Positions 1 through 12,942 of a stretch of 64,000 nt of DNA are shown here, piece by piece (within the stretch, counting starts at the first letter, position 1; every line of letters begins with the position of its first letter). The notes under the pieces were generated by a model that saw nothing but the letters and a program-made list of their open reading frames with translations, was not told the DNA's origin and searched no databases. This DNA comes from Kitagawia praeruptora (lineage: Eukaryota; Streptophyta; Magnoliopsida; Apiales; Apiaceae): assembly GCA_037693485.1 (NCBI GenBank), contig CM075351.1, forward strand, positions 10,287,001-10,351,000, given 5' to 3'. Made by a program: the position numbers and the translations under genes.

Positions 1-2165
1 GGGACATCAGTCACTAGCCTATCTCCATAAAGATTCTTGAACATTATCCTCAGCATGGCATTGGCATCTGTAGTCTGGTCAGATAGATTTTGAAATTGAT
101 GCCCCAGACCTGTGACAGTATCCTTTAGCAGAGCTAGCCCATTGTCCATCTTGGTGCAGGTAGAGTTGCAGTGTTTGATATCCTTGACCACACTGTCTAG
201 TTGAGGAAACTTAGCATCAAAGGCCCTCTTGACTTCTGCTACTGAAGTGGCTGTCTTGTCACACACCTTGTTGACTTCAGTTTTGACTCCCTTGCCAAGA
301 TAGTGTGCAGCCTTGAGGAAACCCTTGTAGGAATCATTTACAGCTTCATACACTTCACCAGGTGACAGGGATTTTGCATTGGAGCCCAGTGAAGTGATGT
401 ATTCCTCCCTGAGATACTGAAGTGCTTCATCGAGAGTAATATCATATTTTCCTTGCAACCAGGCATCTATGTTGCCATCTCTCTCAGCATCATCAATGAT
501 CTTTGACTTCTGCACTTCCACATCATCCCTATGGCATAACAGAATAGCCTCATAGTCTGGATTAGGCATGTCTGCAGTGAGAAGGTTCTGAGCAATCTTT
601 GTGAACTCAGGAATCTGATCCATAATTAAGCTTTGAAGTGCTTCAACCGTCAATTGTTGTGGAACAGACCCTGATCCTGAAGCACTGTCATGTTGCACAG
701 GCTTCAGCCATTTTGACATGAAGTCAGAGCTAGAGCTAGGCAGGCTAGACTCCTCAGTTACAGATGCAACTTCTGTAACCGGATGGATTGACTCTACTAC
801 TGGTGTCACCACAGAAGTGGGATGAATTACACCAGCAGTTGACACAGGCACAGAGTCTCTAGTAAAAACTAGTGAAGCCTCTGTGTTTGTGATGGTGTCA
901 TTAGGAGATGCCTCAGCATGCATTCTCTCACCATCTAAATGTGGGTTCTGGGTGGTGAACAAAGTGTCATGCACTAAGTCACTTGAAATTATTGGCTCAT
1001 CAAGAGAAAAGAATTCTTGATGATCAATACCGTGCATCTCAGTTGCCTGAGTTGCAGGTTCCAAAGAAATTTCAGAGTTAGATTCTGGAAGAGAAGTGTG
1101 TTTAAGAGTAGATTTTGGCAACTCCCCCTGAGAAATAGAGGGAGTTTCAAATGTGATGTGCTCTCCACACAGTGTTGTGCCAGCCTTATCACTCCCATGT
1201 GCTGACTCTATACAAGAAGGTGCATTGGGGAGGATGCTTGATTCTATAGGTGCACCCTGTTGAGAGGATACACCTAGTGAGCTGTGTGCCCCTGATTTTA
1301 CAACTTCAGCCATTTGTGTGACTGAAGAGGTGGTCTTAGTTTTCTTCTTCTTTGTCCTGTGTAAGGGTAACTCAGGTTCCTCACTTCCTAGACCTAATTC
1401 AACAGCTAATGCTGCTTCAGACAAGATATTCAATGGTGCAGACATTACTTCCTTTCTCTTCTTTTTACTAACATCACCCTTTTGAGAGGATGATGCAGTT
1501 GGCTCAGTATGTGGTAGAGTGTTTGGTTGAGAGGGTTGGTTAGCAGGCCCTGGGTTAGCATTTTGTTCTACTTGCTTGGGCTGTGCTAACTTAGATTTTG
1601 CATCAAATGTTGGCATGTTGTGGGGATAAGTCCTAAACAAACTCTCCATATGGGGAGTTATGTTCAGTCTTACATCCACATCATTCCTAGTCTCCAAATT
1701 ACCAAAAATGAGTTTGGTCATGGACTTAGGATAGCCTATTTTATTTTTATCAATCCCAGGCAATTCAATCAATGAAGCATTTTTATAATTAAGTACAGAT
1801 TGAATAAAGCGAGGGAAGAAAATATCAGTACCTCTCTTGGTTGTGTTCTTACCAAGTCTCCCATATAATTCTTGGAGTATGATTTGGCCAACATCAATCT
1901 TCTTTCCATAGGCCAAAGCATATCCAATTTGCTGCACAGGTGCACTGATTTGATCAAAGCTTGATTTCCTGGCAGTGAAGACTTGGAGAAGAGTTGCAAA
2001 CACATAACTCCACTCCTTTCTCAGATTCTTTCTGTTTAGCTTTCCAAGGTTAATCCCATCTGAGTAGTTTATGAACTCAAAGAATTCCTCCAACTCTGCA
2101 TTAGTGGCCAGTCTGTCAAATGACTCTTGTTGTAGGCCTAGTGCTTGGTTCATGTCTGCAGTAGT
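1..2165 (-). pseudogene. Copia-1 ORF3, central part; continues beyond the window
   Basis: The minus-strand frame is open from 2165 to the window edge as far as I could follow it, about 720 codons. It is homologous to Copia-2 54158-55712. The first third has a conserved helical block (NLRKEWSYVF, FFPRFIQSVL), followed by a Ser/Thr/Pro-rich acidic linker (SSSQKGDVSK, PVVESIHPVTEV), then a block with YDITLDEALQYLREEY and long alpha-helical, coiled-coil-like stretches. No transmembrane segment is apparent, so 'envelope-like' is only a label. By comparison with Copia-2 another ~770 codons lie to the left, for an unusually large protein of about 1,575 aa. It is separated from its N-terminus by LARD-1. 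Confidence 0.7.
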
Positions 2166-5100
2166 TGTGACACCCCCCAAATCCGGGGTCAGGAGATTTG
2201 GTTGTCACGCGAAAATCCTCAAAATAAAACATCTGTTTAATAATAATCATCCACTTGTGATTGTCCAACACTGGAAATATAACATCTGTGACCCCAACAT
2301 ACCAAGATCTTTTAAGGTTATAGGGCTAGAAACAAGAATCCAAATTCCATTAGATAAAAAGCATTCATTCTTCACAACATTCTCTTTGATCAAATCTTAA
2401 ATCACTGGTGTAACTTCGATAAGAAGTACGCCAGGCTAACTAAACCATCACATAATAATAATAATAAATATTAGAACTCAATTATATAAAATAGATCTTA
2501 CTCTAAATCCAGACATCCTGAGCCCAAGTCATCTTCGAAATAGCATCACACCTCTTCTCTTTCTGAATTGTGCGGATAAGTCTCGCCAAACTACCTTACT
2601 GAAATGTTAGGATCCAAAACAGCAAGTATGAGCGAAAGAAATGCTCAACAAGTGTATAAAAATTTTGATATAAAACCAGGATAAGTGGGGCATAAAATCA
2701 ACTGAAATGTAAAACAGTTTATAAAGCAACTGAATCAACACTGTGATATAATTCAAATCATAACCGAAATCATTTGGCATGTCATAAAAATGAATCATCT
2801 GCCAACTCACAATATTTGGCATGTCATAAAAATGAATCATCTGCCAACTCACAATATTTAATAGCCATTCGGGCGATATGGATTGGATACACTTATATAA
2901 CTGAAACACCATTGCCCCCTGATCAGGTTCTTAAGCAATGGGACCCCTTTATAACTACCGGTACATTCCTATACCCGTAGGTATAACAAGGATTTCTGTG
3001 GTACCAAAATAGGCAAGTAATGTTAGCCTATAGGAAGATGGAATGGTTACCATATCCTCCTTAAATATTGCTGGACCATGGTAGCAACCATGGCCTCCTA
3101 CGCTTTATCATTTAATATTTTGCTGGACCATGATAGCAATCATGGCCTCCTATGCTTTATCATTTTCCAATCCAATAGAGCAATTTCCGAATTCAACAGG
3201 AAATGCTTAGTTTCACATACAGTTCACATCCATATTATTTACTACGATAATAAGGATATGAAGAGTTTATCTTAAACAATTCCCCACATCAAAGGTACCA
3301 ATATCAAGCAACTGTATTCGCACAAAAATATTTAAGAATCACGAATAGCTCTGAACAATAGCTATTCGTCACGATATGAATCAATGAAACATAAAATAAA
3401 AAGTGTTTAGGATGATAAAGGAAATACTTGCCTCTGGTCCTTAGCTATTGCGTAAAGCCGAAATAATACTACTTTCTTCTTTCTATCTTACGGCATCACC
3501 GTCTTCATTTTCGATCATTCTTTGGTACGTCGCATATGCGGTTGCCCTGAGTTTGATCCTTTAGGATTGAGCCCGCGCGATCCTTCTATAGTCAAACGTA
3601 ATACGATACTTCAGTCTTCAGACGACAACTATGACATTCTGTAACGCTTATAAACTCAATTCGAACGCATTAACCATGCTTACCAATATCTCTGTCCGAA
3701 GAAAATAATTGGAAATGTCCCCTTTGAACATAGACGTTTTCCCGGTGTTAAAACACCTCGCAAGTAAACCAGCAATTCCACAAACAATACTTTCATCTCC
3801 AACCTTCTTTATCACAATCCACACACAATACTGCATCCATCTCCAACCTTCTTTATAACCCACAAATAATATATCATCCACCTCCAACTTCCTTGATTAG
3901 ACATCTACTTATCTCTGTTGACCAACCTAAGTCAATATTCGACAATTAATCCTTGAATTAAACAATTATGCATTCAACTTAGTCCAACTCAATCTATAAA
4001 TAATCCTCAAAACATTTATCTTATTCCTCGATAAAGAAACATGATAATCAATTAATCCTCAAGACACGATTAATCCTCGAGATAACAATTAATCCTCGAA
4101 ATAAGTCATAAATCCTCAAGACAATAATTAACCCTAGAGATAATCATTAATCCTCGAATTAAATACATATATACCTGTCACATAACCAATTAACACATAG
4201 CATATACGGCTCACAAATAAAAGAGCACTCAAATTATTCATAGAATATTTACAAATCACTAATAGATAATCAAAGAATAATAACACGCAATTCACATAAT
4301 CACATAGCACGCTTGATCAGATCATGAAAAGATTTTATCCAATATTTTTAAAACAGAAAACGGGTCAAAACCCTAATTATCGGATATAATCGACTCAATA
4401 AAAAGGTTTGGTAAAAAGTCGACCAAAATTTAAAAGTTGAATTTTAACTTAAAACTATTTTTATAAGAACCGGGTCATTTTTCTGATTTCAGAAATACTT
4501 TTCTCGTTGAAAACGGATAAACGGTTTAATTAATACGCAATTAATAAGAATAATTCAATTAATAATTAAATTAATTGAATATTCAAATTAATTATTTATT
4601 AATCAACTCATAAAAATAATAAATCTTTTATAATAAAGAGATTTAAATTCAATGAAGTCAATTATATATTTAAATAATAATTAATTAATATAATTAATCA
4701 ATTAAAATGAATTAATCAATTAATTAAATCAATTAAATTATTATTTAAAAATAATTAACTAATTAAATTAAATTTTTAGAAATTAAAATAATAACACATA
4801 AAAAAAATCTGAATTTTAGAATTTTTTTATAAAAATATGACCCAAAAACATTTTTCAGAAAATGTTTTCAGATTTTTAAGATCAAACGGTTACTATTCAT
4901 CACCATCTTCACTGTTCTTCGTATGAATGCTTCGAAGAACACCACCTCCAACAATGGAGGTTTTCCAGAATCCGGTGACCGGAAACTTTTCCGGCGAACA
5001 CTAAAAACGCTCCGGTGAGCCTCCTTTGGACACCAAAACAACACCAAATCGTTGCCAATCAACCGGGCAATAACCACACAACATTATCATCAAGAAAATC

Positions 5101-6326
5101 CGACCAAAACAACCCAAAAATTATAAAATCCGGCGAGCTCTAAGAAATTTCCGGCCAAAAATTCGTTTTCCTTCATTTCTAAACCAAATCGCGTGTTTAA
5201 CATCACAAAATGAAGCTTATAACTCATACAATCTTTCCCCCATAACCACTAACGCAAACAATTAACACACACAACGGACTATTGATTCAAAGTTTCGGTT
5301 AAAACTTTAAAACTCGAATATCATAATCCGGCAATATAATGATGCAATTGACCACATAAATCGACTCCAAATGATCATATAAAGCTATTGGAATCATCAA
5401 AACAACCGGAAAATCACTCAATCAAAAAGCCCCAAAATAGGCTCAAGAACCCTAATTTTCGAATTGAACAAACTATGGATTCAATGATGAAATTGATCAT
5501 GTATATGAACTCCTGGCATCCATATGAAGCTATTAACATCATCAAAACATCTGGAAAATCTCAGAAATGAAAAACCCTAATTCTAACATGAACCCTAATT
5601 TCTGCAGATTAAAGAAAAAATCATATAAAATCAGAAAATTACCCTCTGTTGAAATTGATTGCAGATACAGAAACTAGGGGTCAAGAGCTTTGATTCGAGT
5701 ATAAGAACAACAAAATCCGATATCAATAACACCTTCAATTTCAGCTTTGATCCTCAAGAACAGGAGAGAGAAAATATTTTTATTTATTTATAAAAACTGA
5801 TTTTTATGATTTATTAATAAAAAAATTAAATCTGATTTCTATTTATATTAATCAAAAATTTATACCCCAAAAATATTTTTAGCCCCCAGTTAAAATTATT
5901 AAGCCTTAAAAATAATTTTTATGGGATAAAAATGTAAAATTTATATTTGTAAACAAATATAATATAAATGTCAAAATTCCCCAAAAATTATGAATTTTAC
6001 ACAAATTACAACATAATACATTTTTGAACATCCCATTATTATATAAAAATAATTTTATGAAAAACAGGGCCTCGAATTCAATACAGGGGCTGGGTCCGAA
6101 AATTAAAATGCGAAATAACTGTATTCTAAAAATATAAAAATTACAGAAAAATAGAATAAAATATTCCATGATACACAGAAGTCACATAACACGTATGGGA
6201 TAATTTCTCTATTTAATAAAAATCATAACACGTTTAAATGCATTAAAAATAAACTAATACACATTAAAATCAACTAAAAATATATTTTAATATAATAAAT
6301 TACACGTAATTTTCCGGGTCGTTACA
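2166..6326 (-). repeat. 3' LTR of LARD-1 (4161 bp)
   Basis: Near-identical to 7676-11836 at a constant offset of 5510. It contains a 42-bp tandem duplication (2772-2855), two hairpin motifs (3076-3093, 3128-3145), a cluster of AATCCTCGA-type repeats (about 3950-4160), a very AT-rich stretch (4500-4820) and a short GC-richer block (4890-5150). ORFs of up to 101 codons within it are not credible genes. Confidence 0.93.
2772..2855. repeat. 42-bp tandem duplication in LARD-1 3' LTR
   Basis: Two adjacent copies of a 42-bp unit starting ATTTGGCATGTCATAAAAAT. The 5' LTR has the same duplication at 8282-8365. LARD-2 has a single copy, so the duplication arose within the family before LARD-1 transposed. 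Confidence 0.85.
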
Positions 6327-7675
6327 TTCTTCCCCCCTTATAAGGATTCCGTCCTCGGAATCAGCTAAGGCAACTAGTAGAGTTCCTTAACTCCTCATCA
6401 TCAACACTTACTTTACAAAACTTGGGATAGTGCTCCTTCGTAAACAACTTCTCCAAAATCTCAGTTCAATTATAGGGTCTCTATCTGACACAGTTATCAT
6501 TGGAGTCTTACAACACATCATTATTCGTTTCAAATATGGCTCGACCAACTTTCCATTAACATAATATCCTTGATAGAGAGAGAGAGAGAGAACTGATTCC
6601 ATTGATATGTCACTGATATTCTAATCATTTTAGGACTCGTTCTTGCTCTTGGCGATTTCGTTGCGAATCTAATTTCTATCTGCGAATTTCGCTTATTCTG
6701 ACCTGATTGGCATACCCTTGAAATTTAATAGAGATATCAAGAATCATGAAATTTTGAAGAGAACAGATTCCATATCATAGCAGATGTCCCACAATTGTGG
6801 TTATGAATTTTATGAATTTTAAAACAACCTGATTTGAAATAAGAGAATAACTAAGAGATCAATATGATCACATGAACCCGACGTTGTGTGTCTTAGCTCC
6901 GACATTTACAATTAAAGGTGATCAGCCTTCTTGTAATACACAACACACCAGTGATGGCGTCCCATCCAACTTCTATCACACAGACAGATATACCTGGTGT
7001 CCCCTATAAATAGGGTTGTTCGTCTCAGTAGGATTAGAGAAATATGAAAGGAATTCCAAATTTGTTATTTTCCGAAAAGAAGAACCAGGAAGAAAGTACC
7101 GAACAAGTGGTACTATATTGCAAATAAGGTTATTAATCATTGGAGAAAACAAAAAGTTGAAAGTCTCAGAAATTTAAAAATAGGTTTCATAGTAACCACT
7201 GAAACAATTGAGATTCAAAATGGAGATTGAACACAAGCGTCAAAATGTCACTGTTTAGAAGAGGAGATATATCTTTTAACGAATACCTCTTTAAGAGGGA
7301 AATCAAAATAATTCATAGAAAGGAAAGGTATTGCCAAGGTCTCTACTTATGCCTTCTTTGCCAAATCCTTCGATAGCTCGTCATTCGAATTTAAGCTTCT
7401 TCCGTTCCACATTTTAAAAAAAAATCGATATCGTATGTCATCGTCAACTCGTAATAATCTCTGAAGATTCCACAGTAGACATCTCCATTCGCCAGGCGAT
7501 CTATCCAATTCAGCACAACTATCTCAAACGAGTACTCCAATCTTAACTTACTAATTGGTACTATATCCAATAGTCCAACAGGAACTCTACATGAGCTCTC
7601 ACGTTCCTTACTTAGCTATACACACTCCTACACACTCTCGTTTCTAGTTTACTATAACCCCTCTCTGATACCAAC
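6327..7675 (-). other. Internal region of LARD-1, with PBS, PPT and integrase relic
   Basis: 1349 bp. PBS TGGTATCAGAGA lies at 7662-7673, one mismatch from the initiator-Met type. The purine tract GGGGGGAAGAA is at 6327-6337. Minus-strand 6408-6602 reads through a degenerate stretch with VEPYLKRIMM and SDRDPIIELRFWRS, matching the SDRDP...FW region of Gypsy integrases. Nothing else is coding. The PBS and the integrase wording suggest descent from a Del/Tekay-type chromovirus. Confidence 0.75.
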
Positions 7676-10600
7676 TGTGACACCCCCCAAATCCGGGGTC
7701 AGGAGATTTGGTTGTCACGCGAAAATCCTCAAAATAAAACATCTGTTTAATAATAATCATCCACTTGTGATTGTCCAACACTGGAAATATAACATCTGTG
7801 ACCCCAACATACCAAGATCTTTTAAGGTTATAGGGCTAGAAACAAGAATCCAAATTCCATTAGATAAAAAGCATTCATTCTTCACAACATTCTCTTTGAT
7901 CAAATCTTAAATCACTGGTGTAACTTCGATAAGAAGTACGCCAGGCTAACTAAACCATCACATAATAATAATAATAAATATTAGAACTCAATTATATAAA
8001 ATAGATCTTACTCTAAATCCAGACATCCTGAGCCCAAGTCATCTTCGAAATAGCATCACACCTCTTCTCTTTCTGAATTGTGCGGATAAGTCTCGCCAAA
8101 CTACCTTACTGAAATGTTAGGATCCAAAACAGCAAGTATGAGCGAAAGAAATGCTCAACAAGTGTATAAAAATTTTGATATAAAACCAGGATAAGTGGGG
8201 CATAAAATCAACTGAAATGTAAAACAGTTTATAAAGCAACTGAATCAACACTGTGATATAATTCAAATCATAACCGAAATCATTTGGCATGTCATAAAAA
8301 TGAATCATCTGCCAACTCACAATATTTGGCATGTCATAAAAATGAATCATCTGCCAACTCACAATATTTAATAGCCATTCGGGCGATATGGATTGGATAC
8401 ACTTATATAACTGAAACACCATTGCCCCCTGATCAGGTTCTTAAGCAATGGGACCCCTTTATAACTACCGGTACATTCCTATACCCGTAGGTATAACAAG
8501 GATTTCTGTGGTACCAAAATAGGCAAGTAATGTTAGCCTATAGGAAGATGGAATGGTTACCATATCCTCCTTAAATATTGCTGGACCATGGTAGCAACCA
8601 TGGCCTCCTACGCTTTATCATTTAATATTTTGCTGGACCATGATAGCAATCATGGCCTCCTATGCTTTATCATTTTCCAATCCAATAGAGCAATTTCCGA
8701 ATTCAACAGGAAATGCTTAGTTTCACATACAGTTCACATCCATATTATTTACTACGATAATAAGGATATGAAGAGTTTATCTTAAACAATTCCCCACATC
8801 AAAGGTACCAATATCAAGCAACTGTATTCGCACAAAAATATTTAAGAATCACGAATAGCTCTGAACAATAGCTATTCGTCACGATATGAATCAATGAAAC
8901 ATAAAATAAAAAGTGTTTAGGATGATAAAGGAAATACTTGCCTCTGGTCCTTAGCTATTGCGTAAAGCCGAAATAATACTACTTTCTTCTTTCTATCTTA
9001 CGGCATCACCGTCTTCATTTTCGATCATTCTTTGGTACGTCGCATATGCGGTTGCCCTGAGTTTGATCCTTTAGGATTGAGCCCGCGCGATCCTTCTATA
9101 GTCAAACGTAATACGATACTTCAGTCTTCAGACGACAACTATGACATTCTGTAACGCTTATAAACTCAATTCGAACGCATTAACCATGCTTACCAATATC
9201 TCTGTCCGAAGAAAATAATTGGAAATGTCCCCTTTGAACATAGACGTTTTCCCGGTGTTAAAACACCTCGCAAGTAAACCAGCAATTCCACAAACAATAC
9301 TTTCATCTCCAACCTTCTTTATCACAATCCACACACAATACTGCATCCATCTCCAACCTTCTTTATAACCCACAAATAATATATCATCCACCTCCAACTT
9401 CCTTGATTAGACATCTACTTATCTCTGTTGACCAACCTAAGTCAATATTCGACAATTAATCCTTGAATTAAACAATTATGCATTCAACTTAGTCCAACTC
9501 AATCTATAAATAATCCTCAAAACATTTATCTTATTCCTCGATAAAGAAACATGATAATCAATTAATCCTCAAGACACGATTAATCCTCGAGATAACAATT
9601 AATCCTCGAAATAAGTCATAAATCCTCAAGACAATAATTAACCCTAGAGATAATCATTAATCCTCGAATTAAATACATATATACCTGTCACATAACCAAT
9701 TAACACATAGCATATACGGCTCACAAATAAAAGAGCACTCAAATTATTCATAGAATATTTACAAATCACTAATAGATAATCAAAGAATAATAACACGCAA
9801 TTCACATAATCACATAGCACGCTTGATCAGATCATGAAAAGATTTTATCCAATATTTTTAAAACAGAAAACGGGTCAAAACCCTAATTATCGGATATAAT
9901 CGACTCAATAAAAAGGTTTGGTAAAAAGTCGACCAAAATTTAAAAGTTGAATTTTAACTTAAAACTATTTTTATAAGAACCGGGTCATTTTTCTGATTTC
10001 AGAAATACTTTTCTCGTTGAAAACGGATAAACGGTTTAATTAATACGCAATTAATAAGAATAATTCAATTAATAATTAAATTAATTGAATATTCAAATTA
10101 ATTATTTATTAATCAACTCATAAAAATAATAAATCTTTTATAATAAAGAGATTTAAATTCAATGAAGTCAATTATATATTTAAATAATAATTAATTAATA
10201 TAATTAATCAATTAAAATGAATTAATCAATTAATTAAATCAATTAAATTATTATTTAAAAATAATTAACTAATTAAATTAAATTTTTAGAAATTAAAATA
10301 ATAACACATAAAAAAAATCTGAATTTTAGAATTTTTTTATAAAAATATGACCCAAAAACATTTTTCAGAAAATGTTTTCAGATTTTTAAGATCAAACGGT
10401 TACTATTCATCACCATCTTCACTGTTCTTCGTATGAATGCTTCGAAGAACACCACCTCCAACAATGGAGGTTTTCCAGAATCCGGTGACCGGAAACTTTT
10501 CCGGCGAACACTAAAAACGCTCCGGTGAGCCTCCTTTGGACACCAAAACAACACCAAATCGTTGCCAATCAACCGGGCAATAACCACACAACATTATCAT

Positions 10601-11836
10601 CAAGAAAATCCGACCAAAACAACCCAAAAATTATAAAATCCGGCGAGCTCTAAGAAATTTCCGGCCAAAAATTCGTTTTCCTTCATTTCTAAACCAAATC
10701 GCGTGTTTAACATCACAAAATGAAGCTTATAACTCATACAATCTTTCCCCCATAACCACTAACGCAAACAATTAACACACACAACAGACTATTGATTCAA
10801 AGTTTCGGTTAAAACTTTAAAACTCGAATATCATAATCCGGCAATATAATGATGCAATTGACCACATAAATCGACTCCAAATGATCATATAAAGCTATTG
10901 GAATCATCAAAACAACCGGAAAATCACTCAATCAAAAAGCCCCAAAATAGGCTCAAGAACCCTAATTTTCGAATTGAACAAACTATGGATTCAATGATGA
11001 AATTGATCATGTATATGAACTCCTGGCATCCATATGAAGCTATTAACATCATCAAAACATCTGGAAAATCTCAGAAATGAAAAACCCTAATTCTAACATG
11101 AACCCTAATTTCTGCAGATTAAAGAAAAAATCATATAAAATCAGAAAATTACCCTCTGTTGAAATTGATTGCAGATACAGAAACTAGGGGTCAAGAGCTT
11201 TGATTCGAGTATAAGAACAACAAAATCCGATATCAATAACACCTTCAATTTCAGCTTTGATCCTCAAGAACAGGAGAGAGAAAATATTTTTATTTATTTA
11301 TAAAAACTGATTTTTATGATTTATTAATAAAAAAATTAAATCTGATTTCTATTTATATTAATCAAAAATTTATACCCCAAAAATATTTTTAGCCCCCAGT
11401 TAAAATTATTAAGCCTTAAAAATAATTTTTATGGGATAAAAATGTAAAATTTATATTTGTAAACAAATATAATATAAATGTCAAAATTCCCCAAAAATTA
11501 TGAATTTTACACAAATTACAACATAATACATTTTTGAACATCCCATTATTATATAAAAATAATTTTATGAAAAACAGGGCCTCGAATTCAATACAGGGGC
11601 TGGGTCCGAAAATTAAAATGCGAAATAACTGTATTCTAAAAATATAAAAATTACAGAAAAATAGAATAAAATATTCCATGATACACAGAAGTCACATAAC
11701 ACGTATGGGATAATTTCTCTATTTAATAAAAATCATAACACGTTTAAATGCATTAAAAATAAACTAATACACATTAAAATCAACTAAAAATATATTTTAA
11801 TATAATAAATTACACGTAATTTTCCGGGTCGTTACA
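7676..11836 (-). repeat. 5' LTR of LARD-1 (4161 bp)
   Basis: Direct repeat of 2166-6326. On the minus strand it begins TGTAACGACCCGG and ends GGGGTGTCACA, followed by the PBS. It contains the 42-bp duplication at 8282-8365 and the hairpins at 8586-8603 and 8638-8655. Confidence 0.93.
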
Positions 11837-12096
11837 GTAGTGATAGTGATTTCCTCATCTTGAACCTTGCAGTAGATGACATATGAAGTGATTGCGTTTT
11901 CCAGGGCTACAACCTCCACAATAGCAGTACTCCAGAATTGTTCCAGAATATCTAGATATAGAGTTGGGTTGGCAGAGAGTGCATCCTTGATATACGACTC
12001 AGCCATCCATTTCACAAAGCACTTGAAATTGGCATTGGGTGCTTCAACATCACTAGTGAGTGCGATGAAGTTGGTGTTAAACTTTACTGTTGCCAT
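11837..12096 (-). pseudogene. Copia-1 ORF3 (Sirevirus 'env-like' type), N-terminal part
   Basis: This open frame starts MATVKFNTNF at 12096 and runs 85 codons before LARD-1 interrupts it at the GTAGT target site. The N-terminus resembles the third-ORF proteins of Sireviruses in Asteraceae genomes (pattern MA-x-KF, then IKDALSANPTLY and EQFWSTA), which are often misannotated as host proteins. I see neither a signal peptide nor a hydrophobic membrane segment. The frame continues in register at 2165 once one copy of the target duplication is removed, so the gene was open when LARD-1 inserted. Function unknown. Confidence 0.65.
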
Positions 12097-12942
12097 TTGT
12101 GTAGAAGAGAGGAAAGAAATTGAAGGTTGAAGAAGAAATTTGGCTTTTCGTAGCTAGGGTTTCAGGGGTTTAGAGAGTGTAGATGCTTGAGAAATCGAAT
12201 GAAATGAATCGAATAGATGTGAAATTGTATAAGTATGAAGTACTTGAATTATCGATTAGCAGAGAGTTTTGTATCGACAAGTCAGGCATTCGAGAAGTAG
12301 AAAACAACTATTCGAGAAGTCAAGAATGGCTTAATCGATAACTCAAGCAGATAGAAACTCACAGCTGGCAGTTATCTAACTTAGAAATAATTCTAAATTA
12401 AATAATATGTGTTTTTATGAGTGAATTAAACTTTTAGACAAAAAGTCCAAAATCGGTTAAAATTCAGCGAGAATTCAGCCTTTTCAAATGATTCGAGAAC
12501 TCAAATATAGTGTTCGAGAACTCAGTCATTCGAGAACTCAGTTGCTATATTCGAGAAGTCAAGAATTCCTCTATTCGATATCTCAGAAAGACTCTATTCG
12601 AGAACTCAAGAGTACTCTAATGAGACTTATTAGAGATGTCGAATAGTGAATCATTCGAGAAGTCTGACTTATCGAACTATACCCATCACTCATAAAAATT
12701 TGATTTTCACTATCTTTTTAAAATTTACCAGACATATTCATTGAAAAATATCCTAGCAAATCAAATAGTGATTTTCTCAAAATTTCATAGAAATTTTAAG
12801 TTAATAAAAATATGATTTTCAACATATGCAACAGATTTGAAATATTTATAAATCATATTTCAGCCAACACTTACTCCAAAAATATTGAGAATTTAGATAA
12901 AGTAAGTGTTTACTGCTGCAACAATCTAGATGATGTATTCAC
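12097..12942. promoter_or_regulatory. Spacer between pol and ORF3 with clustered TTCGAGAA motifs
   Basis: 846 bp without a convincing ORF. Between 12285 and 12670 there are eight copies of TTCGAGAA plus one TTCGATATCTC, the motifs that otherwise mark the Copia LTR. Here they mostly run in the orientation opposite to the LTR relative to element sense. It could be an inverted LTR fragment or an internal promoter region for ORF3; nothing in the sequence decides between them. Confidence 0.45.

Larger units (their letters stand above)
2166..11836 (-). mobile_element. LARD-1: non-autonomous LTR retrotransposon with giant LTRs
   Basis: Two direct LTRs of 4161 bp flank an internal region of only 1349 bp. 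Termini are TGTGACACC and GTTACA on the plus strand, and the 5-bp duplication GTAGT sits at 2161-2165 and 11837-11841. A minus-strand PBS (7662-7673) and polypurine tract (6327-6337) give minus orientation. There is no gag or pol ORF, only an integrase relic. Long LTRs with a short non-coding core match the LARD (large retrotransposon derivative) type. The two LTRs differ at one site that I found (5276 G versus 10786 A), so the insertion is very young. Confidence 0.93.

Noticed and set aside
2071..11679. ORFs of 60-109 codons inside the LARD LTRs, repeated in both LTRs
   Set aside because: They lie in non-coding LTR sequence, share no protein family, and occur in pairs only because the LTRs are identical.
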